A stretch of DNA of 64,000 nucleotides from Bradyrhizobium jicamae (GCF_018130695.1 NZ_JAFCJX010000008.1:62001-126000), one strand, 5' to 3'. Counted from the stretch's first letter, positions 54,801 through 63,025 are shown. A program made the numbers and translations. Notes: generated from the sequence alone by a model not told the origin.

Positions 54801-54917
54801 GTAGGAGGAGCCATCGACCAGGAAGACGTGGTCGCCTTTCGTCGTCGCCTTGGCGGCAACGGGCTTGGCGGTCTTCGGATCGGGCTTGGCGGGAGCTTTG
54901 GGGGCTGTCTTCGGCAT
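51894..54917 (-). CDS. polA: DNA polymerase I
   Basis: A 1007-residue polymerase from the ATG at 54917. The 5'-3' exonuclease (about 28-315; DGSSYIFRAYHAL, SSDKDLMQLV) and polymerase domains (YSQIELRLLAEI; RRRAKAINFGIIYG; QVHDELIFEVP) are complete. A long low-complexity linker lies at about 322-390. In the 3'-5' exonuclease region the metal ligands of E. coli PolI look lost: Asp355 and Glu357 are Glu421 and Met423, Asp424 is Asn500, Asp501 is Ser576. Proofreading is thus doubtful. It acts in repair and Okazaki-fragment processing. Confidence 0.96.
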   Translation of the reverse strand: MPKTAPKAPAKPDPKTAKPVAAKATTKGDHVFLVDGSSYIFRAYHALPPLNRKSDGLQVNAVLGFCNMLWKLLRDMPEDNRPTHLAIIFDKSEITFRNKLYPDYKAHRPPAPDDLIPQFALIREAVRAFDLPCLEQAGFEADDLIATYARLAGERGATTTIVSSDKDLMQLVTDKVVMYDTMKDRRIGIPEVIEKFGVPPEKVVEVQALAGDSTDNVPGVPGIGIKTAAQLIVEYGDLEQLLFRATEIKQPKRREALLENAEKARISRQLVLLDDKVDLEVPLDDLAVHEPDARKLVAFLKAMEFTTLTRRVADYSQIDPANIEADASNKSAGAKSEAAPATSGGTTGDLFAGPAALPAKSGSKEDKSFSPKGTPVSLAEARADAMRKLPFDRAKYQAIRSLDTLKAWVARVPDIGHVAIEAMSDSIDPMQAEISGIALALAPGDACYIPLGHKQAGGGAGLFDAGLEPNQLKPADVLAALKPALESSGILKIGFNIKFNAVMLAQHGITLRNTDDAQLMSYALDAGRGSHAIESLAERWLGHAVVAYGGLVGSGKGKLTFDQVAIDKATEYSAESADVTLRLWRLLKPRLVADRMATVYETLERPLVSVLARMERRGISIDRQVLSRLSGDFAQTAARVEAEIQEIAGEPVNVGSPKQIGDIIFGKMGLPGGTKTKTGAWSTTAQVLDDLAEQGHDFPKKILEWRQVSKLKSTYTDALPTYVNPQTHRVHTTYALAATTTGRLSSNEPNLQNIPVRTEDGRKIRRAFIATKGHKLVSADYSQIELRLLAEIADVPVLRQAFRDGLDIHAMTASEMFGVPIKDMPSEVRRRAKAINFGIIYGISAFGLANQLGIAREESSAYIKKYFERFPGIRAYMDDTKEFCRKNGYVTTLFGRKMYYPDIKASNASVRAFNERASINARLQGTAADIIRRAMIRMEDALAEKKLSAQMLLQVHDELIFEVPDNEVAATLPVVQKVMQDAPFPAVNLSLPLQVDARAATNWDEAH

Positions 54918-54992
54918 GGGCCGAAATTTAGGGATTTTTGCGGGGAATGACAGTCTTGCGGTTGCAGAATCCGACGCCGCCACACAGCCAAA

Positions 54993-55024
54993 TACGTCGT
55001 CCTGGCTGTCGCCAGGACGACGTA
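54993..55024. repeat. REP-like hairpin with 14-bp stem
   Basis: TACGTCGTCCTGGC, loop TGTC, GCCAGGACGACGTA. The head (GTCGTCC-GGC) resembles the arms at 47598 and 47964. It lies between polA and the regulator stop and could end the regulator transcript. Confidence 0.8.
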
Positions 55025-55042
55025 AGGGGTGTTACGCGAGGG

Positions 55043-55780
55043 CTAAGCCTTATCCCCCGTCGGCGAGAACAGATACCCGCCGCCTCTGATAGTGCGGATC
55101 ACGGCCGGCTTGGTCGGGTCGATCTCGATCTTGCGGCGGATGCGCATGATGCGCAGGTCGACGGCGCGGTCGAACGCTTCGGCGTCGCGGGCATTGGCGA
55201 GTTCCAGCAGCCGTTCGCGCGACAAGACCCGTTTGGGATTGGCCGCGAACACCTTCAAGAGGCCGAACTCGGAGGCCGTCAGCGGGTGCTCATTGCCCTC
55301 GTCGTCGCGCAGCGCCTGGGCTTCGAGATCCAGCCATTTGGTACCGAACCGCACCAGCTGATCCTTCTCGGCCTTGGCTGCGGCCGCCTCGGGCGCGACG
55401 GCCTTGGCGGACACGCTCCGCCGCAGCACCGAGCGGATCCGGGCCATCAGTTCGCGCAACTCGCAGGGCTTTGCGACGTAATCGTCGGCGCCGATCTCCA
55501 GGCCAACCACGCGGTCGATCGGGCTGGCAGTGGCTGTCAGCATGATGACGGGAACGTTGATCTTGCTCTTGAGGTCGCGAATGATCGACAGCCCGTCTTC
55601 CTCGGGCATGTTGAGGTCGAGCACCACGAGGTCGGGCGTCGAGTTCTCGATCTCCTTGCGCAGGCTCTTGCCGCCGTCGCACAGCGTCACGCCAAAGCCA
55701 TGCATCTTGAGGTAATCGCCGACCATTTCGCGGGCCGGCGCCTCGTCGTCGACGATGAAGATGTGCGGGTTCTGGCTCAT
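55043..55780 (-). CDS. OmpR-family response regulator
   Basis: A 245-residue regulator. The receiver has the phospho-Asp at 55 (LVVLDLNMPEEDG) and the Lys in DDYVAKPCELREL; a linker with an Ala/Lys stretch leads to the winged-helix domain (DRAVDLRIMRIRRKIE). It is the last gene of the solute-sensing operon; the ATG at 55780 overlaps the kinase stop by 4 bases. It should receive phosphate from the kinase encoded upstream. The target genes are unknown; the divergent ABC-type operon is a candidate. Confidence 0.93.
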   Translation of the reverse strand: MSQNPHIFIVDDEAPAREMVGDYLKMHGFGVTLCDGGKSLRKEIENSTPDLVVLDLNMPEEDGLSIIRDLKSKINVPVIMLTATASPIDRVVGLEIGADDYVAKPCELRELMARIRSVLRRSVSAKAVAPEAAAAKAEKDQLVRFGTKWLDLEAQALRDDEGNEHPLTASEFGLLKVFAANPKRVLSRERLLELANARDAEAFDRAVDLRIMRIRRKIEIDPTKPAVIRTIRGGGYLFSPTGDKA

Positions 55781-57522
55781 GTGTCTGTCGCCGGCAATGT
55801 AACGGTAAAGGTCGAGCCCTGTCCGGGGCCGGGGCTATCCGCGGCCACATGGCCGCCATGCATATCGATGATGCGTTTGACGATCGACAGACCGAGGCCG
55901 GTCGAACTTTCGCCCGCGGTCGGCTTGGCCGAGAGCCTCTGGAACCGGCCGAACAGCCGCCCGAGATCCTCTGGGCTCAGGCCGGCGCCCTGGTCGGAAA
56001 TCCGGATCACGGTGTCGTCGCCCTCGTGGCTGACGGAAACGGTGATCTTGCCGCCGATCGGCGAGTATTTGATGGCGTTCGACACCAGATTGTCGATCGC
56101 CTCGCGGATACGGTCGGAATCGCACATCGTGACGAAGTGCGGCGGCGCGGACACCGAGATGCTCTGCTGCTTGTTGACGGCCAGCGGCAGGTTGGCCTCG
56201 GTCACCTCATTGACCAGCGCCGCGACATCCACCGGCTCGCGGCGGATGGTGATGTCGAAGGCATCGGCCATCGCATCCGAGATCAGATGATCGACCATCG
56301 AGGTCAGCCGCTTGGTGGCGTCCCTGATGTGCTCGACCTGGGCGGTGACGTTTTCCTTCGGCATGCCGGCGCTGATCAGCTCGGTCAGCATCTCGGTGCG
56401 GCCGAGGATCACCCCGAGCGGGTTCTTCAGATCATGGGCGACGGTGCCCAGGATCTCGTTCTTGAAGCCGTTGGCGCGCTGCAGCCGCAGCCACTGCGCC
56501 GAGAGCCGGCGGTTGGCCTGCATCAGCGCGCGGGTGCGCTGGGCAACGCGGTCTTCCAGCTGGGTGTTGGCGTCCTGCAGCTGCTGGTACAGGATCACGT
56601 TGTCGAACGCGATCGACAGCCGGCTGGAGAAGATCTCGACCAGTGCACGGTCGGTTTCGGAGATCTCCCGCTCGGATTGCAAGAGCACCACGACCTCGCG
56701 GCCGCTTCCGGTGCGCGAATAGAGCACGCTGCGGTGGTCGGCGAATTCGTTCTTGCGGCGCGTGAAGGCGGCTTCCACCATCGAGCGCAGATCGGGATCG
56801 AGCGCCTTCGAGGAGGTGGTGCCGATGAAGCGGCTGTAGCAGCCGGAGCAGGCCAGCACCGAGAAATCGGCCGCGGCCGCATTGCCGTCGTCGCGCAGCA
56901 CGAGGATGCCGGCGCAATCGACATTGAGCAGCGAGGCGAGTTGGGTCAGCACGCCCTCGGCGAGCCGCTGCATCGACTTGAAATCGTACAGCGTGGAGGC
57001 GGCATCGATGATGATTTCGAGGCCGCGCCTTGTCTGCACCATGCGTTCGAGCTGTTGGTAGCTGCGCAGCGCGGCCGTCAGCGAGGTGAACAGCTTGTCG
57101 GCGGTGAGCTCGGTCTTGGCCTTGTAGTCGTTGATGTCGTACTGGACGATGACCCGCCGCTCCGGCGCCTGGCCCGGCTGCCCGGTGCGCAGGATGATGC
57201 GGACGGTCTCGTTCTTGATCTCGTTGCGGATGTATTCGACGAGCTCGAGGCCGGCGACGTCGGTTTCCATGATGACGTCGAGCAAGACGGCGGCGATATC
57301 GGGGTTGTCCCGCATCAAGGTGCGGCCCTCGGCGGCGGAATAGGCCGACAGGATCTCCAGGGTCGCACCGTGCAGATTGTAGTCGCTGAGCGCAAAGCGG
57401 GTGCCCTCATGCACCGCGTGATCGTCATCGATGACGGCGATCTTCCATTTACGCGCCGACGAATCCTCCGGGGCGCTCTCGGTATCGTCGATCAGGTGGA
57501 GGACATCGTCCTGTTCGGCCAT
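55777..57522 (-). CDS. Receiver-DUF3369-histidine kinase hybrid
   Basis: A 581-residue cytoplasmic protein. Layout: receiver domain (about 25-150) with Asp82 in AAVLLDVIMETD, a DUF3369 sensor-like region (about 165-325, CAGILVLRDDG; LVEIFSSRLSIAFDNVILYQ), a coiled linker, HisKA (VAHDLKNPLGVILGRT, His363) and HATPase (SDQGAGLSPEDLG; STGLGLSIVKRI). The receiver at the N-terminus suggests control by another kinase. Its start lies inside the end of the upstream kinase gene (31-base overlap). It lacks membrane helices. Confidence 0.92.
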   Translation of the reverse strand: MAEQDDVLHLIDDTESAPEDSSARKWKIAVIDDDHAVHEGTRFALSDYNLHGATLEILSAYSAAEGRTLMRDNPDIAAVLLDVIMETDVAGLELVEYIRNEIKNETVRIILRTGQPGQAPERRVIVQYDINDYKAKTELTADKLFTSLTAALRSYQQLERMVQTRRGLEIIIDAASTLYDFKSMQRLAEGVLTQLASLLNVDCAGILVLRDDGNAAAADFSVLACSGCYSRFIGTTSSKALDPDLRSMVEAAFTRRKNEFADHRSVLYSRTGSGREVVVLLQSEREISETDRALVEIFSSRLSIAFDNVILYQQLQDANTQLEDRVAQRTRALMQANRRLSAQWLRLQRANGFKNEILGTVAHDLKNPLGVILGRTEMLTELISAGMPKENVTAQVEHIRDATKRLTSMVDHLISDAMADAFDITIRREPVDVAALVNEVTEANLPLAVNKQQSISVSAPPHFVTMCDSDRIREAIDNLVSNAIKYSPIGGKITVSVSHEGDDTVIRISDQGAGLSPEDLGRLFGRFQRLSAKPTAGESSTGLGLSIVKRIIDMHGGHVAADSPGPGQGSTFTVTLPATDT

Positions 57523-59573
57523 TGACTGGTTCCGTCGGCTAAAGCGTCTGTGATCGTGGGTTGGCCCTTGGCGACCCGGGGCATGATAATGCGGAAAGTC
57601 GTGCCTTGTCCTACCCTTGACTCCAGCATCATGCGGCCGCCGAGCTGTTGGGTGACAAGATTATAGACAATATGCAAGCCCAGGCCGGTACCACCTTCGT
57701 TGCGGCGCGTGGTGAAGAACGGGTCGAACGCCTGCCGCTGCACGTCCGGCGTCATGCCGGCCCCGTTGTCGGCGAAGATGATCTCGACGTCGTCGGCGCC
57801 GCGCGCCCGGGCCGAGATGGTGATTGTACCAGATCGTCCGCCGGCGAAGGCATGGTTGACCGCATTAAGGAAGAGATTGGTTAAGATCTGCCCGTAGGCG
57901 CCGGGATAGCCGTCGATCAAGAGGCCCTCGGGCACGTCGACCGACAGCGCGATGGCGGCCTTCTTCAGCACCGGCCGCAGGCTCGCGACGATCTGGTCGG
58001 TCGATTCACCGAGGCTGAACTGGCGCCGCTCGGCGTGCGAGCGGTCGACAGCGACCTGCTTGAACGACTGGATCAACTCGCCGGCGCGCTGCAGATTGGC
58101 GACCAGTTGCTGCGCTGCATCGCGCGAGGTGCGGACGAACTCGTCGAGCTTGGAGCGGCGCAGCTGCTCGGTCTTCAGCTCGGTCTCGAACATCTCGGCG
58201 CGGCGGGCGAAGCTGGAAGCGACGGTCAGGCTGATGCCGATCGGGTTGTTGACCTCATGGGCGACGCCGGCGACCAGGCCGCCGAGCGCCGCCAGCCGCT
58301 CGGCATCGATCAGGTTCTGCTGCGCGGTGTTGAGCTCGATCAGCGCGGTCTCGGCCTTCTCCTTCGAGGCCCGCAATTCGTCCTCGGTCTGGCGCTTGGC
58401 GATGGCGTTCTCGCGGAACACCTCGACCGCGCGTGCCATGGCGCCGACCTCGTCCTTGGCTGATGTGCCCTGCACGGCGCGGTCGTAATCGCCATTGGTG
58501 ATCGCGCGCATCGCCGCCATGATCTGCGCCAGCGGCAGCCGGATCGAGAGCGCGATCAGCACGCCGGCGGACAGGATGATGCCGAGGAAGATCACGGCAA
58601 TCGACAGCACGCGACGGGAAATGTCCGACAGCGTGCGGTCGAAGGTCTCCTGCGCCTTCTGCTCGCGCTGGCGCATCTGCACCGAGAGGTCGTCGATGGC
58701 GCCGATCGCGTCGGCCTGGCTGGCGTCGATGGTGCTGCGCAGGAGCTCGGTGCGGCTGGTGAGCTGCTCGCTCAGTTTCGCCATGCCGTCGCGCAGCTCG
58801 GCGGTCTTGGTCTTCAGCCGCGCCAGCGCCATGCGCTGCAGGTCATTGTCGGCGAGATCGGCCATCACCGGAATGGTCTTCTCGATCGTCTCGGTGTTGC
58901 GGCGCGCCTCCTCGGCCGAGGCCGACGCCAGCGACAGATAATAGGAGTTGGTGGCGACCAGCAGCGAGGTGAAGGCCTCGCGCGACTTGCCGAGCGAGGG
59001 CCAGATCAGCGCGTCGCGATGGCCGGTGGCGCCCTCGATGATCGAATAGAGCCCGGCCATGTCCTTGGCGGGCGCCAGCACCTGCTCGTCATAGGTCTTG
59101 GAGATCTTCGCCTGCACCGTGCGCAGCTCGCCAAAGCCGTCGAGGAAGCGGCTGGTGACGCGTTCGAGCTTCTCGACCGAGCCCGACAGCATCGGATCGG
59201 TCGAGGCGCGGGTGGTCAGCGTGCCCAGCACCGCCTCGCGCAGCAGCAGGATCTCCGCGAACAGGTCCGGGCTCGGCTGGTTGATGTAGCGGTGGATCAG
59301 GTTCTGCAGCCTTGAGGTCTCGCTTTCCAGCTTGGCCAGGATCTTGTCGGACTCGCGGACCTGGCGGACATCCTCCCAGGCCGATCCAAGCACCTTGGCG
59401 CCGTTCCAGATCAGGGCCGCCAGCACGATCACGACGGCGGAGTTGAGCAGCGCGATCGACAGGATGCGCCAGCGGATCGGCACGGCGCGCAGCACCTGGA
59501 CGATGTGGAAACGGCCCCGCGCGGCGAGGCCGGGCGATCGTTCCACTGTCGGGTCCTGCCGGGGTGCTGCCAA
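57492..59573 (-). CDS. Membrane sensor histidine kinase with a large periplasmic domain
   Basis: A 693-residue kinase. The TTG at 59573 has GAGGT 5 bases upstream. Membrane helices at about 35-57 and 322-344 enclose a helical periplasmic sensor of about 265 residues. A HAMP (about 345-395), coiled coil, HisKA (VAGVAHEVNNPIG, His439) and HATPase (FADNGAGMTPDVQ; GGTGLGLHIVYNLV) follow. The sensor region is all-helical and could accept the binding protein encoded just upstream. It ends 31 bases inside the next gene. Confidence 0.92.
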   Translation of the reverse strand: MAAPRQDPTVERSPGLAARGRFHIVQVLRAVPIRWRILSIALLNSAVVIVLAALIWNGAKVLGSAWEDVRQVRESDKILAKLESETSRLQNLIHRYINQPSPDLFAEILLLREAVLGTLTTRASTDPMLSGSVEKLERVTSRFLDGFGELRTVQAKISKTYDEQVLAPAKDMAGLYSIIEGATGHRDALIWPSLGKSREAFTSLLVATNSYYLSLASASAEEARRNTETIEKTIPVMADLADNDLQRMALARLKTKTAELRDGMAKLSEQLTSRTELLRSTIDASQADAIGAIDDLSVQMRQREQKAQETFDRTLSDISRRVLSIAVIFLGIILSAGVLIALSIRLPLAQIMAAMRAITNGDYDRAVQGTSAKDEVGAMARAVEVFRENAIAKRQTEDELRASKEKAETALIELNTAQQNLIDAERLAALGGLVAGVAHEVNNPIGISLTVASSFARRAEMFETELKTEQLRRSKLDEFVRTSRDAAQQLVANLQRAGELIQSFKQVAVDRSHAERRQFSLGESTDQIVASLRPVLKKAAIALSVDVPEGLLIDGYPGAYGQILTNLFLNAVNHAFAGGRSGTITISARARGADDVEIIFADNGAGMTPDVQRQAFDPFFTTRRNEGGTGLGLHIVYNLVTQQLGGRMMLESRVGQGTTFRIIMPRVAKGQPTITDALADGTSQWPNRTMSST

Positions 59574-59580
59574 GTTGACC

Positions 59581-60570
59581 TCACTCCACCTTGCGGATCC
59601 GTTCGATCAGCGCTGTGATCGCGGGATCGCGCTGCGCGTTGGCATAGAGCGGCGCCATCGCGGCCTCGAACGGCTTGCGGTCGAAGTCACCGACGATCTT
59701 GACGCCGGCGGCCTCGGCCTGCTTGCGCGACTGCTCCTCGAGGTCGCGCCACTTCTCGCGCATGAACAGGCTGGAGCGCTGCGCGGCTTCGCGGAAAATC
59801 TGCTGCTCCTCCGGCGTCAGGCTGCCCCAGGCCTTCAGCGATATCACCAGCACTTCCGGGCTGACCGTGTGCTCGGTGAGCGTATAGTAGCCGGCGTATT
59901 TATAGTGGCCGGTGGTGACGAAGGACGGCCAGTTGTTCTCGGCGCCGTCGATCAGCTTGGTGGCCAGCCCGGTCAGCACCTGGCCATAGGGCAGCTCGAT
60001 CGGCTCGGCGCCGAGCGCACGGATCATGGCCGACATCTGCTGGGATTGCTGCACCCTGAGCCGCAGCCCCTTGAGGTCCTCGACGGTGCGGACCGGGCGG
60101 ACGCTGTTGTAGATCGAGCGGGCGCCGGAATCGTAGAAGGCGAGGCCGACGAAACCGTGCGCCTCGAAACTGTTCAGGAGCTCGCTGCCGATCGGCCCGT
60201 CCAGGACCTTCTGCAGGTGCTCGACCGAACGAAACAGAAACGGCATGGCCAGGACGTTGACGGCGGGCACGATGGTGCCGATCAGCGCCACGTTGGTGCG
60301 GTTGAGGTCGATGGCGCCGGCCCGGGTCTGCTCCAGCGTCTCCTTCTCCTCGCCGAGCTGGCGGGAATGGAAGACCTGCATCTGGTGGCGTCCGCCGGTG
60401 CGTTCGGCAACCATGCGGCCCATATAGCGTAGCGCCTGGACCGTCGGATAATCCTCGTTCTGGGTGTCGGCAGTGCGGAATTCGCGCGCGACCGCGTTCG
60501 CCGAAACCGCCGTACAGAACAGCGCGACGACAAGCGTAATGGTCCGCGAAAGGACGGCGCGGCGGTACAC
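59581..60570 (-). CDS. TRAP-type (DctP) solute-binding protein
   Basis: A 329-residue periplasmic binding protein. The start is taken as the GTG at 60570; a TTG at 60579 is possible. The signal peptide ends near ANAVA. DctP family features are GEEKETLEQTRAGAIDLNRT, MPFLFRSVEHLQ, LKGLRLRVQ (the Arg that binds the carboxylate) and DGAENNWPSF. It heads the operon with two kinases and a regulator, and no TRAP permease gene is within the window. It is thus likely a sensor subunit rather than a transport subunit; the ligand is probably an organic acid. Confidence 0.9.
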   Translation of the reverse strand: MYRRAVLSRTITLVVALFCTAVSANAVAREFRTADTQNEDYPTVQALRYMGRMVAERTGGRHQMQVFHSRQLGEEKETLEQTRAGAIDLNRTNVALIGTIVPAVNVLAMPFLFRSVEHLQKVLDGPIGSELLNSFEAHGFVGLAFYDSGARSIYNSVRPVRTVEDLKGLRLRVQQSQQMSAMIRALGAEPIELPYGQVLTGLATKLIDGAENNWPSFVTTGHYKYAGYYTLTEHTVSPEVLVISLKAWGSLTPEEQQIFREAAQRSSLFMREKWRDLEEQSRKQAEAAGVKIVGDFDRKPFEAAMAPLYANAQRDPAITALIERIRKVE

Positions 60571-60728
60571 AGGCGACAAATCCCCTTGTGAGTTGAGTCG
60601 GCGGCGGGACGAAAAGGTTCACGGCATTTTTAGCAGAAGCGGAGCCCTTCGCCATCCGTCGAATCGTTAATTCCGCGCTGCAACCTGAGGGATCGTTTGC
60701 AACGGCGGTTCTCGCATTCTATGACGGC

Positions 60729-62078
60729 ATGTCCATCTTGGCGGGAACGGATCTTGTGAAGTTGCTCTGGAAAGTCCTGCAGCTTGCCGCGGCGGCGGCC
60801 ATCGTCCTTTCGTCTCCGGCGCGCGCCGCCACCGACATCAACTGGTGGCATGCGATGTCGGGCCAGCTCGGCAAGCAGGTCGAGAAGCTCGCCGCCGACT
60901 TCAACGCCTCGCAATCCGAATACCGGATCGTGCCGACCTACAAGGGCAACTACACCGAGACGGTGACGGCGGCGATCTTCGCGTTCCGCTCGCGCAGCCA
61001 GCCGGCGATCGTGCAGGTCAACGAGATCGCGACCGCGACCATGATGGCGGCGCGCGGCGCGATCTACCCGGTGTACGAACTGATGCGGGATCAGTCGGAA
61101 CCGTTCTCGCCACAGACCTATCTGCCGGCGGTCGCCGGCTATTACGCCGACGTCAACGGCAACATGCTGTCGTTCCCGTTCAACGCCTCGACGCCGATCC
61201 TCTACTACAACAAGGACATGTTCCGCTCGGCCGGGCTCGATCCCGATGTGGCGCCGAAGACCTGGCCCGAGGTCGGCGCTGCGGCAAAGCGGCTGCGCGC
61301 GGCGGGCGCACCGTGCGGCATGACGACGTCGTGGCCGTCCTGGATCAATGTCGAGAATTTCTCCGCCTTCCACAATCTGCCGATCGCGACCCGGGCCAAT
61401 GGCTTCGGCGGGCTCGATGCGCAGCTGGTCTTCAACAATCCGATCCTGATCCGCCACATCGCCCAGCTCGCCGAATGGCAGACGACCAAGATCTTCGATT
61501 ACTCCGGCCGCGGCCAGTCGGCCGAGCCGCGCTTCCAGAAGGGCGAATGCGGCATCTTCATCGGCTCCTCGGGCACGCGCGCCGACATCAAGGCCAACTC
61601 GAATTTCGAGGTCGGCTACGGCATGATGCCGTATTATCCGGACATGCAGGGCGCGCCGCAGAACTCGATCATCGGCGGCGCCACGCTGTGGGTGCTGCGC
61701 GATCGCTCGCGCACCGAATATGCCGGGGTGGCAAAATTCTTCACCTTCCTGTCGCGGCCGGAGGTGCAGGCGAGCTGGCACCAGAACACGGGCTATCTGC
61801 CGATCACCCGCGCTGCCTTCGATCTCAGCCGGGCCCAAGGCTTCTACGATCGCAATCCCGGTGCTGCGATCTCGATCGAGGAAGTCACGCTGAAGCCGCC
61901 GACCGACTATTCCAAGGGCGTGCGGCTCGGCTCCTTCGTGCTGATACGCGACGTGATCGAGGAGGAGCTCGAGCAGGTGTTCGCCGGCAAGCGCTCGGCG
62001 CAATCAGCGCTGGACAATGCCGTCGAGCGCGGCAACCGCCTGCTGCGCCAGTTCGAGCGCGCCAATCCGGACCGGTGA
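60729..62078 (+). CDS. UgpB-like ABC extracellular solute-binding protein
   Basis: A 449-residue exported protein; the signal peptide lies within residues 1-33 (ending near PARAA). The fold is SBP_bac_1/8: INWWHAMSGQLGKQVEKLA, NYTETVTAAIFAFRSR, MLSFPFNASTPILYYNK. This resembles UgpB, which binds glycerol-3-phosphate and its diesters. No ugpA, ugpE or ugpC follows; instead a phosphotransferase gene overlaps its stop (GTGA). It is divergent from the TRAP/kinase operon across 149 bases. Confidence 0.88.
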   Translation: MSILAGTDLVKLLWKVLQLAAAAAIVLSSPARAATDINWWHAMSGQLGKQVEKLAADFNASQSEYRIVPTYKGNYTETVTAAIFAFRSRSQPAIVQVNEIATATMMAARGAIYPVYELMRDQSEPFSPQTYLPAVAGYYADVNGNMLSFPFNASTPILYYNKDMFRSAGLDPDVAPKTWPEVGAAAKRLRAAGAPCGMTTSWPSWINVENFSAFHNLPIATRANGFGGLDAQLVFNNPILIRHIAQLAEWQTTKIFDYSGRGQSAEPRFQKGECGIFIGSSGTRADIKANSNFEVGYGMMPYYPDMQGAPQNSIIGGATLWVLRDRSRTEYAGVAKFFTFLSRPEVQASWHQNTGYLPITRAAFDLSRAQGFYDRNPGAAISIEEVTLKPPTDYSKGVRLGSFVLIRDVIEEELEQVFAGKRSAQSALDNAVERGNRLLRQFERANPDR

Positions 62079-63025
62079 GGCGGCTTCCGCACATTCCCGA
62101 CTACGACACCTATCGCACCTGGCGCGCCGACATCGCGCGCTGGCTGCCGATCGCGCTGGAGATTGCGCAAGCTCACGGCCTGCGCGCCGGGGCGACGCAT
62201 GTGTTTGCGACCGGCACCAATCTCGTTGTTGGCCTCGACGACGGGCTGATCCTGAAATTGTTTCCGCCGTTCCTGCGCCCGCAATTCGTCTCCGAGCAGG
62301 CCTCGCTGACCGAGCTGCAGGGCAAGCTCGGCTTTCCCATTCCTGCGCTCGTCGCCGAAGGCGAGCGCGACGGCTGGCCCTATCTCGTCATCACGCGGCT
62401 GTCCGGCGTGCTCTGTTCGGACGTCTGGCCGCAACTCACGGAAGCAGAGAAGGAGCGCCTGCTCGGCGAGGTCGGGGCGATGATTGCCGAGGTGCATCGC
62501 GTGCCGCCCGGCGCGCTGCTTTCGATCGAGCCGCGCTGGGACGCGTTCCTGCGCGGCCAGATCGCGCAATGCCGCGCGCGGCATGAGCGGCTGGGCATGC
62601 CGCAAAAATTCCTCGACGGCTTTGACGCTCTCCTGCGCGACGCGGCAACACTGATCCCGATGGATGCGCCGCCGGTGATCCTGACCGGCGAATACATCCA
62701 GGAAAACTTCCTGCTCGGCCGCCGCAGCGACGGTTGGCATGTCGCGGGCCTGTTCGACTTCGGCGACGTCAAGACCGGCTGGCGCGAGTACGATTTGCTC
62801 GGCCCGAGCGCCTTCATGGCCGCCGGCCGCCCGCGCCGCGTCCGTAGCCTGTTCGAGGGCTTTGGCTATGGGCCGGCCGATATCGACTTCGCGCTGAAGC
62901 GGCGGCTGATGGCGCTGATGCTGCTGCATCAGGCCAGCGATCCGCTGCGCCATGTCTGCATCGATGGCTGGCCCGACAAGGCCGACGATCTCGTGCAACT
63001 GCAGGAGCTGATCTGGCCGAACTAA
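62075..63025 (+). CDS. Aminoglycoside-phosphotransferase-fold kinase
   Basis: A 316-residue protein from the GTG at 62075, overlapping the binding-protein stop by 4 bases. It has the APH/choline-kinase fold: nucleotide Lys in DGLILKLFPPF, catalytic segment LTGEYIQENFLLG in place of the usual HGDxxxxN, and the metal motif FDFGDVKTGWREYDLLG. The Asp-to-Glu change keeps an acid at the catalytic site. It probably phosphorylates a small hydroxyl or sugar compound, not an antibiotic. Translation is coupled to the UgpB-like gene. Confidence 0.83.
   Translation: MRRLPHIPDYDTYRTWRADIARWLPIALEIAQAHGLRAGATHVFATGTNLVVGLDDGLILKLFPPFLRPQFVSEQASLTELQGKLGFPIPALVAEGERDGWPYLVITRLSGVLCSDVWPQLTEAEKERLLGEVGAMIAEVHRVPPGALLSIEPRWDAFLRGQIAQCRARHERLGMPQKFLDGFDALLRDAATLIPMDAPPVILTGEYIQENFLLGRRSDGWHVAGLFDFGDVKTGWREYDLLGPSAFMAAGRPRRVRSLFEGFGYGPADIDFALKRRLMALMLLHQASDPLRHVCIDGWPDKADDLVQLQELIWPN

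Noticed and set aside
51894-54950. Open frames on the plus strand across polA
   Set aside because: They are shadows of a real minus-strand gene.
60845-62074. Upstream open part of the phosphotransferase frame
   Set aside because: It overlaps the UgpB-like gene out of frame; the GTG at 62075 overlaps the stop of that gene as in coupled pairs.
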